Positions 17,008 through 26,561 of a stretch of DNA of 64,000 bases are shown here, in pieces. Position numbers and translations under genes: made by a program. Below the pieces are notes generated by a model that was not told the origin of the DNA, made no database searches, and saw only the letters and a list, made by a program, of their open reading frames with translations. Source of the stretch: Dongia rigui (GTDB lineage: Bacteria > Pseudomonadota > Alphaproteobacteria > Dongiales > Dongiaceae); contig NZ_JAXCLX010000004.1 in assembly GCF_034044635.1 (NCBI RefSeq), forward strand, positions 248,001-312,000, in the 5' to 3' direction. The number at the start of each line of letters is the position of its first letter. The stretch's first letter is position 1.

Positions 17008-17577
17008 ATGGCTGTTTCAATTCATCCGGCCGTCGATAAGGGCTTCAAGCCCGCAAAGCCTGGATTCGCCGGCGGCACGTTGCATTGCAAATGTGCCAAA
17101 GACCAAGTTGAAGTGAAAGTTGGCGGGCAAACGGCGCACAATCACGTTTGCGGTTGCACCAAATGCTGGAAGCCGGCCGGCGCGCTCTTCAGCCAGATCG
17201 CCGTGGTGCCGCGCGATAAGCTGAGCGTCACCAAACATGCCGAAAAGCTGAAGATCGTTGATACCAACGCGCCGCTGCATCGCTATGCCTGCACCGGATG
17301 TGGCACGCATATGTATGCCCGCATCGAGAACAAGAACCATCCACTCTATGGTCTCGATTTCGTCCACACCGAACTGTCCAACGAGGATGGTTGGTCGCCG
17401 CCGGAATTTGCGGCCTTCGTCTCGTCGATCATCGAAAGCGGTGCCGATCCTGCCAATATGGGTGCCGTGCGCGCGCGACTGCGCGAACTGAAACTCGAAC
17501 CCTATGACTGCCTGTCGCCGCCGATCATGGATTTGATCGCCACGCACACGGCCAAGCAAAAAGGCGTGCTGAAGTAG
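17008..17577 (+). CDS. gfa: Glutathione-dependent formaldehyde-activating enzyme (Gfa-like)
   Basis: A 189-residue zinc protein of the Gfa/CENP-V fold. Seen: the zinc cysteines in [27 protein letters not shown] and [15 protein letters not shown], then a C-terminal part ([21 protein letters not shown]) that matches full-length S-(hydroxymethyl)glutathione synthase rather than the short Gfa-like proteins. In Paracoccus it speeds addition of formaldehyde to glutathione; later work questions whether it is truly catalytic. The ATG has a strong GGGAGGAAACAAGA leader. No glutathione-formaldehyde dehydrogenase gene is nearby. Confidence 0.92.
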   Translation: MAVSIHPAVDKGFKPAKPGFAGGTLHCKCAKDQVEVKVGGQTAHNHVCGCTKCWKPAGALFSQIAVVPRDKLSVTKHAEKLKIVDTNAPLHRYACTGCGTHMYARIENKNHPLYGLDFVHTELSNEDGWSPPEFAAFVSSIIESGADPANMGAVRARLRELKLEPYDCLSPPIMDLIATHTAKQKGVLK

Positions 17578-17585
17578 AGTCGTCC

Positions 17586-18389
17586 TTAAGTCCCGCCGAC
17601 GTAATCCGGCACCTCGACGACGAGTCCATCGAAGGCGGGCTCGACGCCGGCGGGGCATTTTGCCTTGAGCACGTCGTAATCGACCATGTGATTCATGTGC
17701 GTGAGGATCGTATGCTTGGGCTTTAGAAGCTCCACCCAAGCCATCGCCTTGTCGAAATGGGCATGAGTCATGTGCGGCTCGAAACGCAAGCAATCGACAA
17801 TGAAAAGATCCAGGCCCTCGAGTTGGTCCAGGCTCTTATCGGGAAGCTCGACGCAATCAGTGGAATAGGCAACGTTGCCGATCCGGTATCCGGTCGATTT
17901 GGTCCCGAAGCCGTGATCCTGCTCATACGGCGTGACGTCAATGCCGTGCACTTGAAACGTCTGGTCATGCACCAGATAGGATTGCAGGAACGGCTTGTAG
18001 AGATGGCCCGAACCCGTACTGTTCTGTGCAAAGGCATACTCGAAGCGATGCCGCAATGTCGCCAATGTCTCGGTTGAGCCATAGACCGGCACGCGATTGT
18101 CGATCGATTTGTCCTTGCTGCGCACGAAGCGCAAATCATCAATGCCCTGCGTGTGATCGGCATGATCATGCGTGTAGAGGACGGCATCGAGATGATGGAT
18201 GCCGGCCTCAAGTGCCTGGTCCCGAAAATCCGGGCTGCTGTCGCAGATGATGTTGGTGTGCTTCTGTTGGATCAGGATTGAAACCCGCCGGCGACGGTTC
18301 TTCGGGTTTTGCGGATTGCACTCACCCCAGCCGGGGCCGATGAGCGGCACGCCGCCGGAGCCACCGCAACCCAGTATCGTGACCTTCAT
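17586..18389 (-). CDS. MBL-fold metallo-hydrolase (PhnP-like)
   Basis: A 267-residue metallo-beta-lactamase-fold hydrolase. Seen: N-terminal [18 protein letters not shown], the metal motif YTHDHADHTQGIDDLR (HxHxDH), YSTDCVELPD and late His in THMNH. The N-terminal pattern and insertion resemble PhnP / cyclic phosphodiesterase and tRNase Z-like groups. Its ATG overlaps the tatD stop (ATGA). In many alphaproteobacteria this gene follows metG-tatD, so the link is conserved even though the substrate is unknown. Confidence 0.88.
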   Translation of the reverse strand: MKVTILGCGGSGGVPLIGPGWGECNPQNPKNRRRRVSILIQQKHTNIICDSSPDFRDQALEAGIHHLDAVLYTHDHADHTQGIDDLRFVRSKDKSIDNRVPVYGSTETLATLRHRFEYAFAQNSTGSGHLYKPFLQSYLVHDQTFQVHGIDVTPYEQDHGFGTKSTGYRIGNVAYSTDCVELPDKSLDQLEGLDLFIVDCLRFEPHMTHAHFDKAMAWVELLKPKHTILTHMNHMVDYDVLKAKCPAGVEPAFDGLVVEVPDYVGGT

Positions 18390-19171
18390 GCCGCCGCCTT
18401 GGTGAACAGGCGATCGAAATTGGCCGTCGTCTTGGCGGCCAGATCGGCCAAAGGCATGCCCAGGAAGTCGGCGACGAAACCGGCGGTATGCGTCACAAAG
18501 GCGGGTTCGTTCCGTTTCCCGCGCATCGGAATCGGCGCCAGATAGGGCGAGTCCGTTTCGACCAGGAGTCGGTCATGCGGAATGGTCTTGGCGACATCGC
18601 GGAGTGCTGCGGCACTCTTGAACGTCACGATGCCCGACAGCGAAATATAGAAGCCCATCTCAAGGGCCGCGTCGGCCAGGTATTGTGTCGAGGTGAAGCA
18701 GTGGATCACCCCGGTGAGGCCACCCTTCTTGGCACCATCTTGCAGCAAGCGAACGGTATCCTCATCGGCATCGCGGCTATGGACCACGATCGGCAGGCCG
18801 GTCACCCGGGAGGCCTCGATATGGGTCGCAAATACCTCCTGCTGCCGCTGCCTTGGGCTCTTATCGTAGAAATAGTCGAGGCCAGCCTCGCCAATGCCGA
18901 CGACCTTCGGGTGTTTGGCCAGTTCGGCCAGACGTGCCACGTCGACGTCGGGCTCGTTCTCCGCTTCATGTGGATGAATGCCGACCGTGCAGCGGATATT
19001 GTCTGACGCCTCGGCAATCTTCAGCACTTGCTCGAATTTCGTGACGCGCGTGCAAATGGTTAGCATTCGCGCGACGCCGCTCTCCTTGGCGCGCGCAAGG
19101 ACGGCATCGAAATCGCTGCCAAAATCCTCGAAATCGAGATGGCAGTGGCTGTCGACCAGGTTGAGCGTCAC
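18386..19171 (-). CDS. tatD: TatD family metal-dependent hydrolase
   Basis: A 261-residue amidohydrolase-fold deoxyribonuclease (YcfH/TatD type). Seen: metal ligands in [12 protein letters not shown], the [12 protein letters not shown] catalytic segment, [20 protein letters not shown] and [21 protein letters not shown]. The start is a GTG at 19171, overlapping the metG stop as GTGA; no in-frame ATG is near. In the family it acts on DNA ends or D-tyrosyl-tRNA; a housekeeping repair role is likely. Confidence 0.93.
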   Translation of the reverse strand: MTLNLVDSHCHLDFEDFGSDFDAVLARAKESGVARMLTICTRVTKFEQVLKIAEASDNIRCTVGIHPHEAENEPDVDVARLAELAKHPKVVGIGEAGLDYFYDKSPRQRQQEVFATHIEASRVTGLPIVVHSRDADEDTVRLLQDGAKKGGLTGVIHCFTSTQYLADAALEMGFYISLSGIVTFKSAAALRDVAKTIPHDRLLVETDSPYLAPIPMRGKRNEPAFVTHTAGFVADFLGMPLADLAAKTTANFDRLFTKAAA

Positions 19172-20721
19172 GACTTCGCCTCTTCCGCCTCGACAAAGCG
19201 CGGGAAGATCGCCGTCGGCGCCGGCAAGGTCGTGCCGCCTTTGATGCGGACCTTGCCGCCGAGCTGCGTGAAATCACGCTCGCTGGCGGGAATGCCCAAG
19301 ATATCAAGCAACTTTGCCGTCGATTCCGGCATCACCGGTTGGCTGAGGATTGCCACCTGGCGCAACACCTCGGCTGTCACCCAGAGGACCGTGCCGAAGC
19401 GTTCGGGATTGCTCTTGCGCAGGGCCCAGGGCTCGTTGCCGGCGAAATAGCGGTTGGCATCCGCCACGACGGCCCAGGTCGCCGTGAGGATCTGGTGGAG
19501 CGCATAGTCACCCATGCTCTCCCGCGCCTTGCCAATGAGAGCATCGACTTGCGCCAGCATCGCCTTGTCGTCGTCATTGAGCGCGCCCGGCTCCGGCAAC
19601 TTGCCCTCGAGATTCTTGGCAATCATCGACAGCGAACGCTGCGCCAGATTGCCAAGATCATTGGCGAGATCTGCATTCATGCGCTGCACGATGGCTTCCG
19701 GGCTGTAGCTGCCGTCCTGGCCGAAGGGCACTTCGCGCAGGAAGAAATAGCGCATGGCGTCGATGCCATAAACCTTGGCAAGGTTGAATGGGTCGATCAC
19801 GTTGCCGACCGACTTCGACATCTTCTCGCCCTTGTTGAACAGGAAGCCGTGGCAGAACACGCGTTTGGGCAGCGGCAGGCCTGCTGACATCAGGAAGGCC
19901 GGCCAATAGACCGTGTGAAAGCGCACGATGTCCTTGCCGATGATGTGCACGTCGGCCGGCCAGAACTTCGTGCGCGGGCCGGTCGTTTCGGGCCAGCCGG
20001 TCGCAGTCACATAATTGGTCAGTGCGTCGACCCAGACATACATGATGTGCTTCGGGTTGCCCGGTACGGGAATGCCCCAGTCGAACGTCGTGCGGCTGAT
20101 GGATAGATCCTTCAGGCCGCCTTTGACGAAGCTCATGACCTCATTTCGCCGGGCATCTGGGCCGATGAAGTTCGGCACGCGCTCGTAAAGGTCGATCAGC
20201 TTCTGCTGATAATTGGAGAGGCGAAAGAAATAGCTTTCCTCCTCCACCCACTCGACCGGCGTGCCAGTCGGTGCAAAGCGCTTGCCATCGGCATTCAGCG
20301 TCAATTCGCTTTCGTCGTAATAGGCCTCGTCGCGCACCGAATACCAGCCAGCGTACTTGTCGAGGTAGATATCGCCGGCGGCCTCCATCTTCTGCCAAAG
20401 CGCGGCGCAAGTCTTGTAGTGCCGGTCTTCCGACGTGCGGATGTAATCGTCATTCGACGAATTGAGCGCCGGCCCCATCTCGCGAAAACGCGCCGTGTTC
20501 CGATCGGCCAGTTCCTTGGCCGTGATGCTCTCGCGCTCGGCCGTCTGCTGCATTTTCTGGCCGTGCTCGTCTGAACCGGTCAGGAAAAAGACGTCGCGGC
20601 CATCCAGGCGCATGAAGCGGGCGATCGCATCGGTGGCGATCAACTCGTAGCCATGCCCGATATGCGGCGCACCGTTGGGATACGCGATGGCGGTGGTGAT
20701 GTAGAACGTCTCTTTCGACAT
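19168..20721 (-). CDS. metG: Methionyl-tRNA synthetase
   Basis: A 517-residue class I aminoacyl-tRNA synthetase. Seen: [18 protein letters not shown] with the HIGH motif near residues 11-28, [11 protein letters not shown], the [13 protein letters not shown] loop near 305-317, and an anticodon-binding helical end. There is no C-terminal EMAP/Trbp111 dimerisation domain, as in other short MetRS. ATG at 20721 gives the family N-terminus [10 protein letters not shown]; a longer frame to 20805 extends into the 111-base gap after holB. Confidence 0.97.
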   Translation of the reverse strand: MSKETFYITTAIAYPNGAPHIGHGYELIATDAIARFMRLDGRDVFFLTGSDEHGQKMQQTAERESITAKELADRNTARFREMGPALNSSNDDYIRTSEDRHYKTCAALWQKMEAAGDIYLDKYAGWYSVRDEAYYDESELTLNADGKRFAPTGTPVEWVEEESYFFRLSNYQQKLIDLYERVPNFIGPDARRNEVMSFVKGGLKDLSISRTTFDWGIPVPGNPKHIMYVWVDALTNYVTATGWPETTGPRTKFWPADVHIIGKDIVRFHTVYWPAFLMSAGLPLPKRVFCHGFLFNKGEKMSKSVGNVIDPFNLAKVYGIDAMRYFFLREVPFGQDGSYSPEAIVQRMNADLANDLGNLAQRSLSMIAKNLEGKLPEPGALNDDDKAMLAQVDALIGKARESMGDYALHQILTATWAVVADANRYFAGNEPWALRKSNPERFGTVLWVTAEVLRQVAILSQPVMPESTAKLLDILGIPASERDFTQLGGKVRIKGGTTLPAPTAIFPRFVEAEEAKS

Positions 20722-20832
20722 GTTGCTCAGTTTCCGACAAACAGAATGCTTATATCCGGCCACCGCGCCTGCCAGCAGGTCGGAGGATCCGCAAACCACC
20801 CTCAATACATGGCAAGAAAACGCGTGCCCGGC

Positions 20833-21969
20833 TTAACGGCCCGGAGATGCCAGAACAAGCCAAGCCGTGGCCCAGGCCTGCTTCCGGTCCAGGTTGGCGC
20901 TGGTGACCCTGGCAAACAACCGGGTCACCTTTTCCCATGATTGCAGCCAGTGATCAAGGCTGGCAGCCCCCATCAGCCGCCGCATGAGGCTGTTTTCGCC
21001 CGGAAAAACCTCAGTCATTTGAGGATCTTGCACGGCTGACCAGCGGATGAAGCGGGTCAGCCACCAATCCAGCAGCGAGACGGCGATCTCGAACTGGCCC
21101 TCACCACCCTTCCCCGCCAGCTTGTCGCCCAGCCGGTGGAGGATGTTGGGGTCGTAATTGGGCCAGCTCGAGAGCAGCTGGGCCAGAGATTGGAAAAGAT
21201 CGAGGCCGGCGCTATCGCTGCCGAAATCCAGGGCGCGCCCGATCGAACCATCGGCGAGAGCCGTGCACAGGGACAGCTCGGCGCCGCCGAGATCGATGCC
21301 ATGGCGCCGGAGCTCCGCTGCAACCGCTGCCGTCGGCAGTGGTTCAAGGGCGAGCTTTCTGCAGCGGGAGCGGATCGTGGGCAGAAGTCGGCCCGGCGCG
21401 TGAGAAATGAGAAGAATGACCGTGCGTGGCCGTGGCTCTTCGAGGATCTTCAGCAACGCGTTGGCGGCATTGCGGTTGAGTTCGTCCGCGCTGTCGACGA
21501 CGAGGACCCGCCAGTGGGATTCACCGGGCGTCATATGCAGAAACTCGATGGCGCCACGCACTTCGTCGATCGTGATCTCCGCTCGCAGCTTGCCGGTCTT
21601 TTCATTGACCGTCCGGCGCAGGACACGCAGATCGGAATGCGACAATTCCCGGACGCGGCGGAAAATTGGATGATCAGCGGGGATGTCGAGACTGGTCAAT
21701 TCCGGCGCCGCGGCCGCCGCGGGCCCTTCCTCACCGAAGAGGCCCATCCCAGCTGGCTCGGCGCTTGGCGCGATCAGGCCATGGCTCAGCAGAAAACGGG
21801 TCATGCGAAAGGCAAGCGTCGCCTTGCCGATGCCACGCGGGCCGGTGATGAGCCACGCATGGGGCATGCGGCCGGATTGGTAGGCGCGCAGGAAGGATTC
21901 CTGTGCCGCTTCGTGGCCGACCAGGTGGGCCGTCGCCTCGGGGGCTGGGAAGGCGCTTTCGTCGCTCAT
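20833..21969 (-). CDS. holB: DNA polymerase III subunit delta'
   Basis: A 378-residue clamp-loader subunit. Seen: Walker A-like GPRGIGKATLAFRM near residues 43-56, the Walker B-region LVVDSADELNRNAANALLKILEEP near 155-180 and the SRC motif RSRCRKL near 200. The region between Walker A and B has no cysteines, so the zinc module of the E. coli protein is absent, as is usual in alphaproteobacteria. Lies 4 bases after tmk. Confidence 0.93.
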   Translation of the reverse strand: MSDESAFPAPEATAHLVGHEAAQESFLRAYQSGRMPHAWLITGPRGIGKATLAFRMTRFLLSHGLIAPSAEPAGMGLFGEEGPAAAAAPELTSLDIPADHPIFRRVRELSHSDLRVLRRTVNEKTGKLRAEITIDEVRGAIEFLHMTPGESHWRVLVVDSADELNRNAANALLKILEEPRPRTVILLISHAPGRLLPTIRSRCRKLALEPLPTAAVAAELRRHGIDLGGAELSLCTALADGSIGRALDFGSDSAGLDLFQSLAQLLSSWPNYDPNILHRLGDKLAGKGGEGQFEIAVSLLDWWLTRFIRWSAVQDPQMTEVFPGENSLMRRLMGAASLDHWLQSWEKVTRLFARVTSANLDRKQAWATAWLVLASPGR

Positions 21970-21973
21970 GGCT

Positions 21974-22603
21974 TTAGAGGCTGACGCCGAAGCGCTCCCG
22001 GATCAAGCCCGCGATTTCCGCGGCGATGACGGCCCGCTCGCGGCTGGCATCGACAATGCGGCAGCGATCTGGCTCGGCGGTCGCCAATTGCCGAAAGCCG
22101 TCTGCCAAGCGACGGTGAAAGTCGAGCCCCATGCGCTCATAACGCTGCTGGGTTTCGGCGCGTGCCAGGCCCTTTTCGACCGGCAGGTCCATCATGATGG
22201 TAAGGCCCGGCTCGGTCGGACCGACGATGTGCCGCCGCAGGGTCCAGAGCCATTCAAGATCCAGGCCCTGGCCATATCCTTGATAGGCAAGCGTACTGTC
22301 GGCAAAACGGTCGCACAGAACCCATTTCCCGGCAGCGAGGGCCGGCCGGATCACCTGCGCCAGATGCTCGGCACGGGCGGCAAAGTGCAGCAGGGCCTCG
22401 GTTTCCGACTGCCAGCGTCCGGCGGCACCTTCGACCAACAATTTGCGGATCTGCTCGGCACCCTCGGTGCCGCCAGGCTCGCGCGTCATCTCGACGGACT
22501 GGCCTGCGGCGCGCAGCGCCTCGGCGAGCAGGCGGATCTGGGTCGATTTGCCGGCGCCCTCGCCGCCTTCAAATGTGACGAAGCGCAGTGTGCCCGCCGG
22601 CAT
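21974..22603 (-). CDS. tmk: Thymidylate kinase
   Basis: A 209-residue dTMP kinase. Seen: P-loop FEGGEGAGKST near residues 9-19, EPGGTEGAEQIR, the DRFADSTLAYQG (DRX) motif near 96-107 and a LID-like RAETQQRYERMG segment. ATG at 22603 gives the family N-terminus; upstream ATG at 22651 would overlap dacC. Upstream dacC ends 7 bases before it. Confidence 0.95.
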   Translation of the reverse strand: MPAGTLRFVTFEGGEGAGKSTQIRLLAEALRAAGQSVEMTREPGGTEGAEQIRKLLVEGAAGRWQSETEALLHFAARAEHLAQVIRPALAAGKWVLCDRFADSTLAYQGYGQGLDLEWLWTLRRHIVGPTEPGLTIMMDLPVEKGLARAETQQRYERMGLDFHRRLADGFRQLATAEPDRCRIVDASRERAVIAAEIAGLIRERFGVSL

Positions 22604-22610
22604 CAGATGC

Positions 22611-23753
22611 TCAGTTCGAGCCGAAGACGAAGTGCTGCAGCGCGGCGGCAATGCGGCCGCCGAAGCCGAGATCGGCCACGTCTTTCGCCGCCACCAGCTT
22701 GGCCTTAGCCTGCGGCATGCCGGGGATGTCGATCACCAACTCGCCAATTTCCTGGCCTTTGGCGATCGGTGCCATGACCGGCCCCTGGAAGACCGCCTTG
22801 GCGACCACCTTGTCGCGTTCGGCGCGCGGCAGCGTGACCAGCAGGTCGGATTCGACCGTCAGCGGGACAGTCTTTTCCGCGCCCATCCAAACCTCGGCCT
22901 CGCCCAGGACCGTGCCGGGCGTGGCGATGGTGAAATTGCCATATTCGCGGAAGGCCCAATCGAGCAGACCGCCCGCTTCGTCGGCGCGTTCCTGCATGCC
23001 GTTGAGGCCATGCACCACCATGATGAGGCGTCGACCATCGCGGATCGCCGATGCGGTCAGGCCAAAGCCCGCCTCCTCGGTATGACCCGTCTTTAGCCCA
23101 TCGACCCCTGAGCCCTTGCGATAGAGCAGCGGGTTGCGATTGCCCTGCTTGATCCCATGCCAGGTGAACTCATGCTCCGAGAAGTACTTGTAGTAGTCGG
23201 GGAAATCATCGATCAGGCGGCGCGCGAGCGTCGCCAGATCCTTGGCGGTCATCAGATGATTGGGATCCGGAAGGCCCGACGCATTTACGAAATTGCTGTC
23301 GGTGAGGCCGATTTCCTTGGCTTTCTTGTTCATGCGGTCGGCAAAGGCTTCTTCCGAGCCGGCCAGCCCTTCGGCGACGACGACGCAGGCATCATTGCCG
23401 GACTGGATGATGATGCCGCGAATGAGGTCTTCGACGGCGATCGACGAGTTGATCTCGACGAACATCTTGGAGCCTTGGGTCGACCAGGCTTTCTCGCTGA
23501 CGTGGAAGGTGTCCGTGAGCTTGACGTCGCCGCGCTTCAATGCGTCGAAGAGCATGTAGATGGTCATGAGCTTGCTCATCGACGCCGGGTGCAGGCGTTC
23601 TGTCGCCAGTTTGTCAAACAGGACGGCCCCGGTCGTATAGTCGACGATATAGGCATGCTGCGCGTTGGTGATGAGCGGTTCGGCTCCTGCGCGCGGGGCG
23701 AGGCCCAACGCAAGACCCGCAGCAACGATACCCGCCAGCAATGACTTCAGCAT
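22611..23753 (-). CDS. dacC: D-alanyl-D-alanine carboxypeptidase (PBP5/6 type)
   Basis: A 380-residue penicillin-binding protein that trims pentapeptides in the periplasm. Seen: a signal peptide ending APRAGAEP (cleavage near residue 24), SxxK in HPASMSKLMT, SxN in QSGNDACV, KTG in LKTGHTEEAG, then a beta-rich PBP5 C-terminal domain and an amphipathic C-terminal stretch (GGRIAAALQHFVFG) likely to touch the membrane. ATG at 23753 has GAGG eight bases before it. It sits between rlpA and tmk. A second, differently built carboxypeptidase lies at 40798-42033. Confidence 0.93.
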   Translation of the reverse strand: MLKSLLAGIVAAGLALGLAPRAGAEPLITNAQHAYIVDYTTGAVLFDKLATERLHPASMSKLMTIYMLFDALKRGDVKLTDTFHVSEKAWSTQGSKMFVEINSSIAVEDLIRGIIIQSGNDACVVVAEGLAGSEEAFADRMNKKAKEIGLTDSNFVNASGLPDPNHLMTAKDLATLARRLIDDFPDYYKYFSEHEFTWHGIKQGNRNPLLYRKGSGVDGLKTGHTEEAGFGLTASAIRDGRRLIMVVHGLNGMQERADEAGGLLDWAFREYGNFTIATPGTVLGEAEVWMGAEKTVPLTVESDLLVTLPRAERDKVVAKAVFQGPVMAPIAKGQEIGELVIDIPGMPQAKAKLVAAKDVADLGFGGRIAAALQHFVFGSN

Positions 23754-23857
23754 AGTTCCGACCTCGGCAAACCCACATAGACTCGCGCCACAACGGCGCT
23801 TTAGCGCGGCAAATTGATCCTCGACCCCAGCAACGTCAAGCAACATCCGGTCCCGCT

Positions 23858-24811
23858 TCAATTAACGGCAATCCTGGCATCCGGATGTCCGGTATCGATC
23901 AGCTTCTGCAGCAGGGCGTCCGCTTCTTCGACCGATCCGATCGGGCCGAGTTGGACGCGATAGAAGCGCTGCTGGTTCAACAAGAACTGCGTGATACGCG
24001 TCTGATGGCCGAGGCTTGTCAGCTTCATCTGCAATTGCTGCGCGTTCTGCTGCCGAAGGAAGGCGCCCGCCTGGATGAAGATATTGCTGGGCTTCACCGG
24101 CACCACCGACACCTGGCCGGTGGGTTTGGGGACCTGAACATTGCCGATGGCAGATGCCTTGGGTGCCTGCGTCGCCTGAACCGGCGCAGGTGTCGCACTG
24201 CCGCCAGCCGGAGGCAAGGCCTGCGCCGTCACCGTACCGGCGGGTGCCGCCTGCGGTGCTGGGCTGAAGCTATCGCCGCCAGCTTGAGACGAGGCCTTGG
24301 CAGCCAGCATCATGCTCTCGTCCTTCATCACCTGGACGCGAACCTTGGCCGTGCCATTCTGCTCGAAGCCGAGCAACTGGGCACCGCGACGGGACATGTC
24401 GATGATTCGGTTGTTGACGAAGGGACCGCGGTCGTTGACGCGAACGACGATCGAGCGGCCATTCTCCAAATTCGTCACGCGCACCAGCGAGGGCATCGGC
24501 AGCGTCTTGTGGGCGGCGGTGAGGTCATTTTCGTCATAGGTCTCGCCATTGGCCGTGGCCTTCGAGTGAAAACCCGGTCCATACCAGGAGGCGATGCCTG
24601 TTTCGTCGTAGTTGTAATCCGGCTGCGGATAGTACCAAACGCCGCCCACCTGATAGGGCTTGCCGACCTTGTAGGGGCCTGTGACTTCAGGTGCCTGGCG
24701 GGTGACGACCTTGGTCGTTTCGACGGCCAGATTGGTCTCGGCACAGGCAGCGACCAGACCCAACAGCGCCATCGCCGCCAGAACACGATGAAAACCTCTT
24801 AACCCCCGCAT
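23858..24811 (-). CDS. rlpA: RlpA-family septal ring lytic transglycosylase with SPOR domain
   Basis: A 317-residue lipoprotein. Seen: signal peptide with lipobox LVAAC (Cys near 23), a double-psi beta-barrel with TGIASWYGPGFHSKATANGE, TAAHKTLPMP and VRVNDRGPFV...IIDMSRRGA, a Pro/Ala-rich linker (about 170-225) and a C-terminal SPOR domain (FIQAGAFLRQQNAQQLQMKL, RVQLGPIGS) that binds denuded glycan at septa. Characterised RlpA cleaves peptide-free glycan strands. Leads the rlpA-dacC operon; 104 bases separate it from dacC. Confidence 0.93.
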   Translation of the reverse strand: MRGLRGFHRVLAAMALLGLVAACAETNLAVETTKVVTRQAPEVTGPYKVGKPYQVGGVWYYPQPDYNYDETGIASWYGPGFHSKATANGETYDENDLTAAHKTLPMPSLVRVTNLENGRSIVVRVNDRGPFVNNRIIDMSRRGAQLLGFEQNGTAKVRVQVMKDESMMLAAKASSQAGGDSFSPAPQAAPAGTVTAQALPPAGGSATPAPVQATQAPKASAIGNVQVPKPTGQVSVVPVKPSNIFIQAGAFLRQQNAQQLQMKLTSLGHQTRITQFLLNQQRFYRVQLGPIGSVEEADALLQKLIDTGHPDARIAVN

Positions 24812-24959
24812 GTGGACCGCCTGGACCCCAGAATCATCAAGATGTAGTGGAAATATGGGGACTTAACCTATCCGCCAAAGCACGAATAGGCAAGGTCACA
24901 AGTCCCAAATAGATGACCGTTTCGGCGGTCGGGAGGCAAAAGAGTATAGCCGTAATGAT

Positions 24960-24998
24960 GGCATATGTTTGCCAACTCTACGTCTGTTGGAATATGCC
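24960..24998. repeat. Nested inverted repeat between rlpA and tRNA-Ser
   Basis: Outer arms GGCATAT / ATATGCC (24960-24966 and 24992-24998) and inner arms CCAAC / GTTGG (24972-24976 and 24986-24990) surround a 9-base loop, with an unpaired GTTTG on one side and A on the other. It can fold into a 12-pair hairpin on either strand and has no following T-run. It is the main structure in the 267-base gap upstream of rlpA; it could be an operator for the divergent rlpA promoter or a structured leader. Confidence 0.4.
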
Positions 24999-25038
24999 GG
25001 CGGGCACTTACACGCGCTCTTATCGCTCCTCACCACCC

Positions 25039-25067
25039 TTGATTTGCGCTCTCCGGCCCTTTAAGCA
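25039..25067 (+). promoter_or_regulatory. Candidate tRNA-Ser promoter
   Basis: TTGATT (25039-25044), 17-base spacer, TAAGCA (25062-25067), 11 bases before the mature tRNA 5' end at 25079. Spacing and position are right for a sigma-70 promoter with a very short leader; the -10 match is partial. Confidence 0.4.
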
Positions 25068-25078
25068 GCAGCCCCTAT

Positions 25079-25168
25079 GGAAGGGTGGCCGAGTGGTTTA
25101 AGGCAGCGGTCTTGAAAACCGCCGTGGGTGCAAGCCCACCGTGGGTTCGAATCCCACCTCTTCCGCCA
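25079..25168 (+). tRNA. tRNA-Ser(UGA)
   Basis: A 90-base class II tRNA. The acceptor arms GGAAGGG and CTCTTCC pair (one G-T), the discriminator is G73 and CCA is encoded. The anticodon stem-loop GCGGT-CTTGAAA-ACCGC carries anticodon TGA. The long variable arm is built from GTGGGTGCAAGCCCAC, followed by the T-arm GTGGG-TTCGAATCCCAC. D-loop residues GGTTTAAGG are normal for tRNA-Ser. Confidence 0.97.
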
Positions 25169-25189
25169 CGCCGGTTGGGGAGAGAGAAG

Positions 25190-25654
25190 ATGCCGAACAT
25201 TGCCCGCCATCTCCCGGCTCTCACCTTTCTTGCGGCGCTCGCATGCTGGTCCGGTGCCGCCTGGGCGGATCCCGCCGTATCCGATCAGGCGATGGCAGAA
25301 AAGCTGCTGGGGACACATGCCATCACATTGCAATGGCTGGGCACGGGCACGCTGAAGGACGCCGGCAAGGCCGAGGTGAAGGCGCTGGCGGGCGAATGGC
25401 ATCTGACCGGTCGGCAGGATGCTGCCGAAGGCTCGGTCGAGGTCGATGGCATCGTCACCTTCGTCGACGCCACCAGCTTTGGTTTCAAGGGCAAGATCGT
25501 CACCCAGGTCACCCACATCAATGGCGGCAAGGCCTGCAGCCGCGATGGTGAATTTGTCTTCTTCAAGAAGGGCAAGCGCAAGTACTGGCGCATGCAATCG
25601 ATCGACAATCCGTGCGATGTGGCGGCCGATTACGTCGACATCTATCTGCGCTGA
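25190..25654 (+). CDS. Secreted small hypothetical protein
   Basis: 154 residues with a clear signal peptide (MPNIARHLPALTFLAALA...SGAAWA, cleavage before DPAVSD). The mature part has IDGIV-like strands (VEVDGIVTFVDATSFGFKG), THINGGKACSRDGEF and a C-terminal YWRMQSIDNPCDVAADYVD; the two mature cysteines could form a disulfide. I recognise the C-terminal pattern from small periplasmic hypotheticals in other bacteria; no function is known. The ATG at 25190 has a GGGGAGAGAGAAG leader; the longer frame beginning at 25085 runs inside the tRNA and is false. Confidence 0.8.
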   Translation: MPNIARHLPALTFLAALACWSGAAWADPAVSDQAMAEKLLGTHAITLQWLGTGTLKDAGKAEVKALAGEWHLTGRQDAAEGSVEVDGIVTFVDATSFGFKGKIVTQVTHINGGKACSRDGEFVFFKKGKRKYWRMQSIDNPCDVAADYVDIYLR

Positions 25655-25834
25655 TCGCTTCGCTGGGCCAATGGTCAGGTCAACCTAGGCCCGACCTGGT
25701 CGCCATGGCAATCCCGACTGGGATCGAGTTCCTTACCCCTGGCGACATTTGCCCGCCCCATCGAAGATGATTGGCGCGACGCTCATTCCAACCCTAATCT
25801 CGTTTTTGGGATCATCAGCGAAGGCGCATCGAGG

Positions 25835-26446
25835 ATGGCTTGGGAGCCGCGGAAGCCGAACAGGGCTGGCCTGCTGGAAGATGCATTGTCGGGCTATCGA
25901 ACGCCCGCCTGCCGGACGCTTGCCACCGGATACCTGAGGATGCTTCAGGCAGCCAGCGGCCGCATTCCGCACAAGAACGACCTCGACCTTGCGAACTTTG
26001 CCGCGATCATGCCGCATCTGGCTTTGGTCGCCATCACAAAGCCCGATCGGTGCCTCTATCGCGTCGCAGGGGAACGCCTGAAAGAGCGGGTCGGCCTCAA
26101 CCTCGCCGGACGGAACTACTATGATTTCGTCGAGCCCGAACGTCGGCAGATCGCTGCTGCCGCCATGCATATGGTGATCGACACGCCCTGCGCCTTTCGG
26201 GCGGAAATTCGCCAGACCTACTCAGGCGACATCGCCCTGATGATCGAGGCCAGCGGCTTTCCGCTGCTGTCCTCCGAAAGGGGTGTCGATGGCTTCATCC
26301 TGTTCGCCGACCAAGGCATTGACCAGCACGACGAATTGGCGACACCGAACCCGATTCTGCAAAGCGCCAGCCTGCGGCGACGCGACCTCATCGATCTTGG
26401 TTCCGGGATCGACGACACCTTTGAAGACCTGATCGAAGCGAGCTGA
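25835..26446 (+). CDS. PAS_5-type domain protein
   Basis: A 203-residue soluble protein resembling the PAS_5 (PF07310) family common in Rhodospirillales. Seen: GYRTPACRTLATGYLRMLQAASGRIPHKND at 21-50 (start of the family pattern), DLANFAAIMPHLALV, CLYRVAGERLKERVGLNLAGRNYYDFV, and GFPLLSSERGVDGFILFADQ. No output domain is attached, so it may bind a ligand or a partner. The start is uncertain: GAGG directly abuts the ATG, which is poor spacing. A second member of this family lies at 38698-39252. Confidence 0.75.
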   Translation: MAWEPRKPNRAGLLEDALSGYRTPACRTLATGYLRMLQAASGRIPHKNDLDLANFAAIMPHLALVAITKPDRCLYRVAGERLKERVGLNLAGRNYYDFVEPERRQIAAAAMHMVIDTPCAFRAEIRQTYSGDIALMIEASGFPLLSSERGVDGFILFADQGIDQHDELATPNPILQSASLRRRDLIDLGSGIDDTFEDLIEAS

Positions 26447-26561
26447 CCACACGTCGATCTTTGGGCTGAGCGTCGCGTCGGCGAAAGCTGTCAGTGCTCG
26501 TTCCGCCGTTGCCCACGCCAAAGGCTATCACAGCAAGACTCCAACAAAAGCCAGAAATGGA

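Noticed and set aside
25079-25168. tRNA-Ser as an attachment site for a genomic island
   Set aside because: No integrase, transposase or repeated tRNA 3' end was found downstream; the neighbouring genes look like normal chromosome.
25085-25189. Frame extending the secreted-protein gene back through the tRNA
   Set aside because: It runs inside tRNA-Ser; the ATG at 25190 with a strong ribosome site and signal peptide is the real start.
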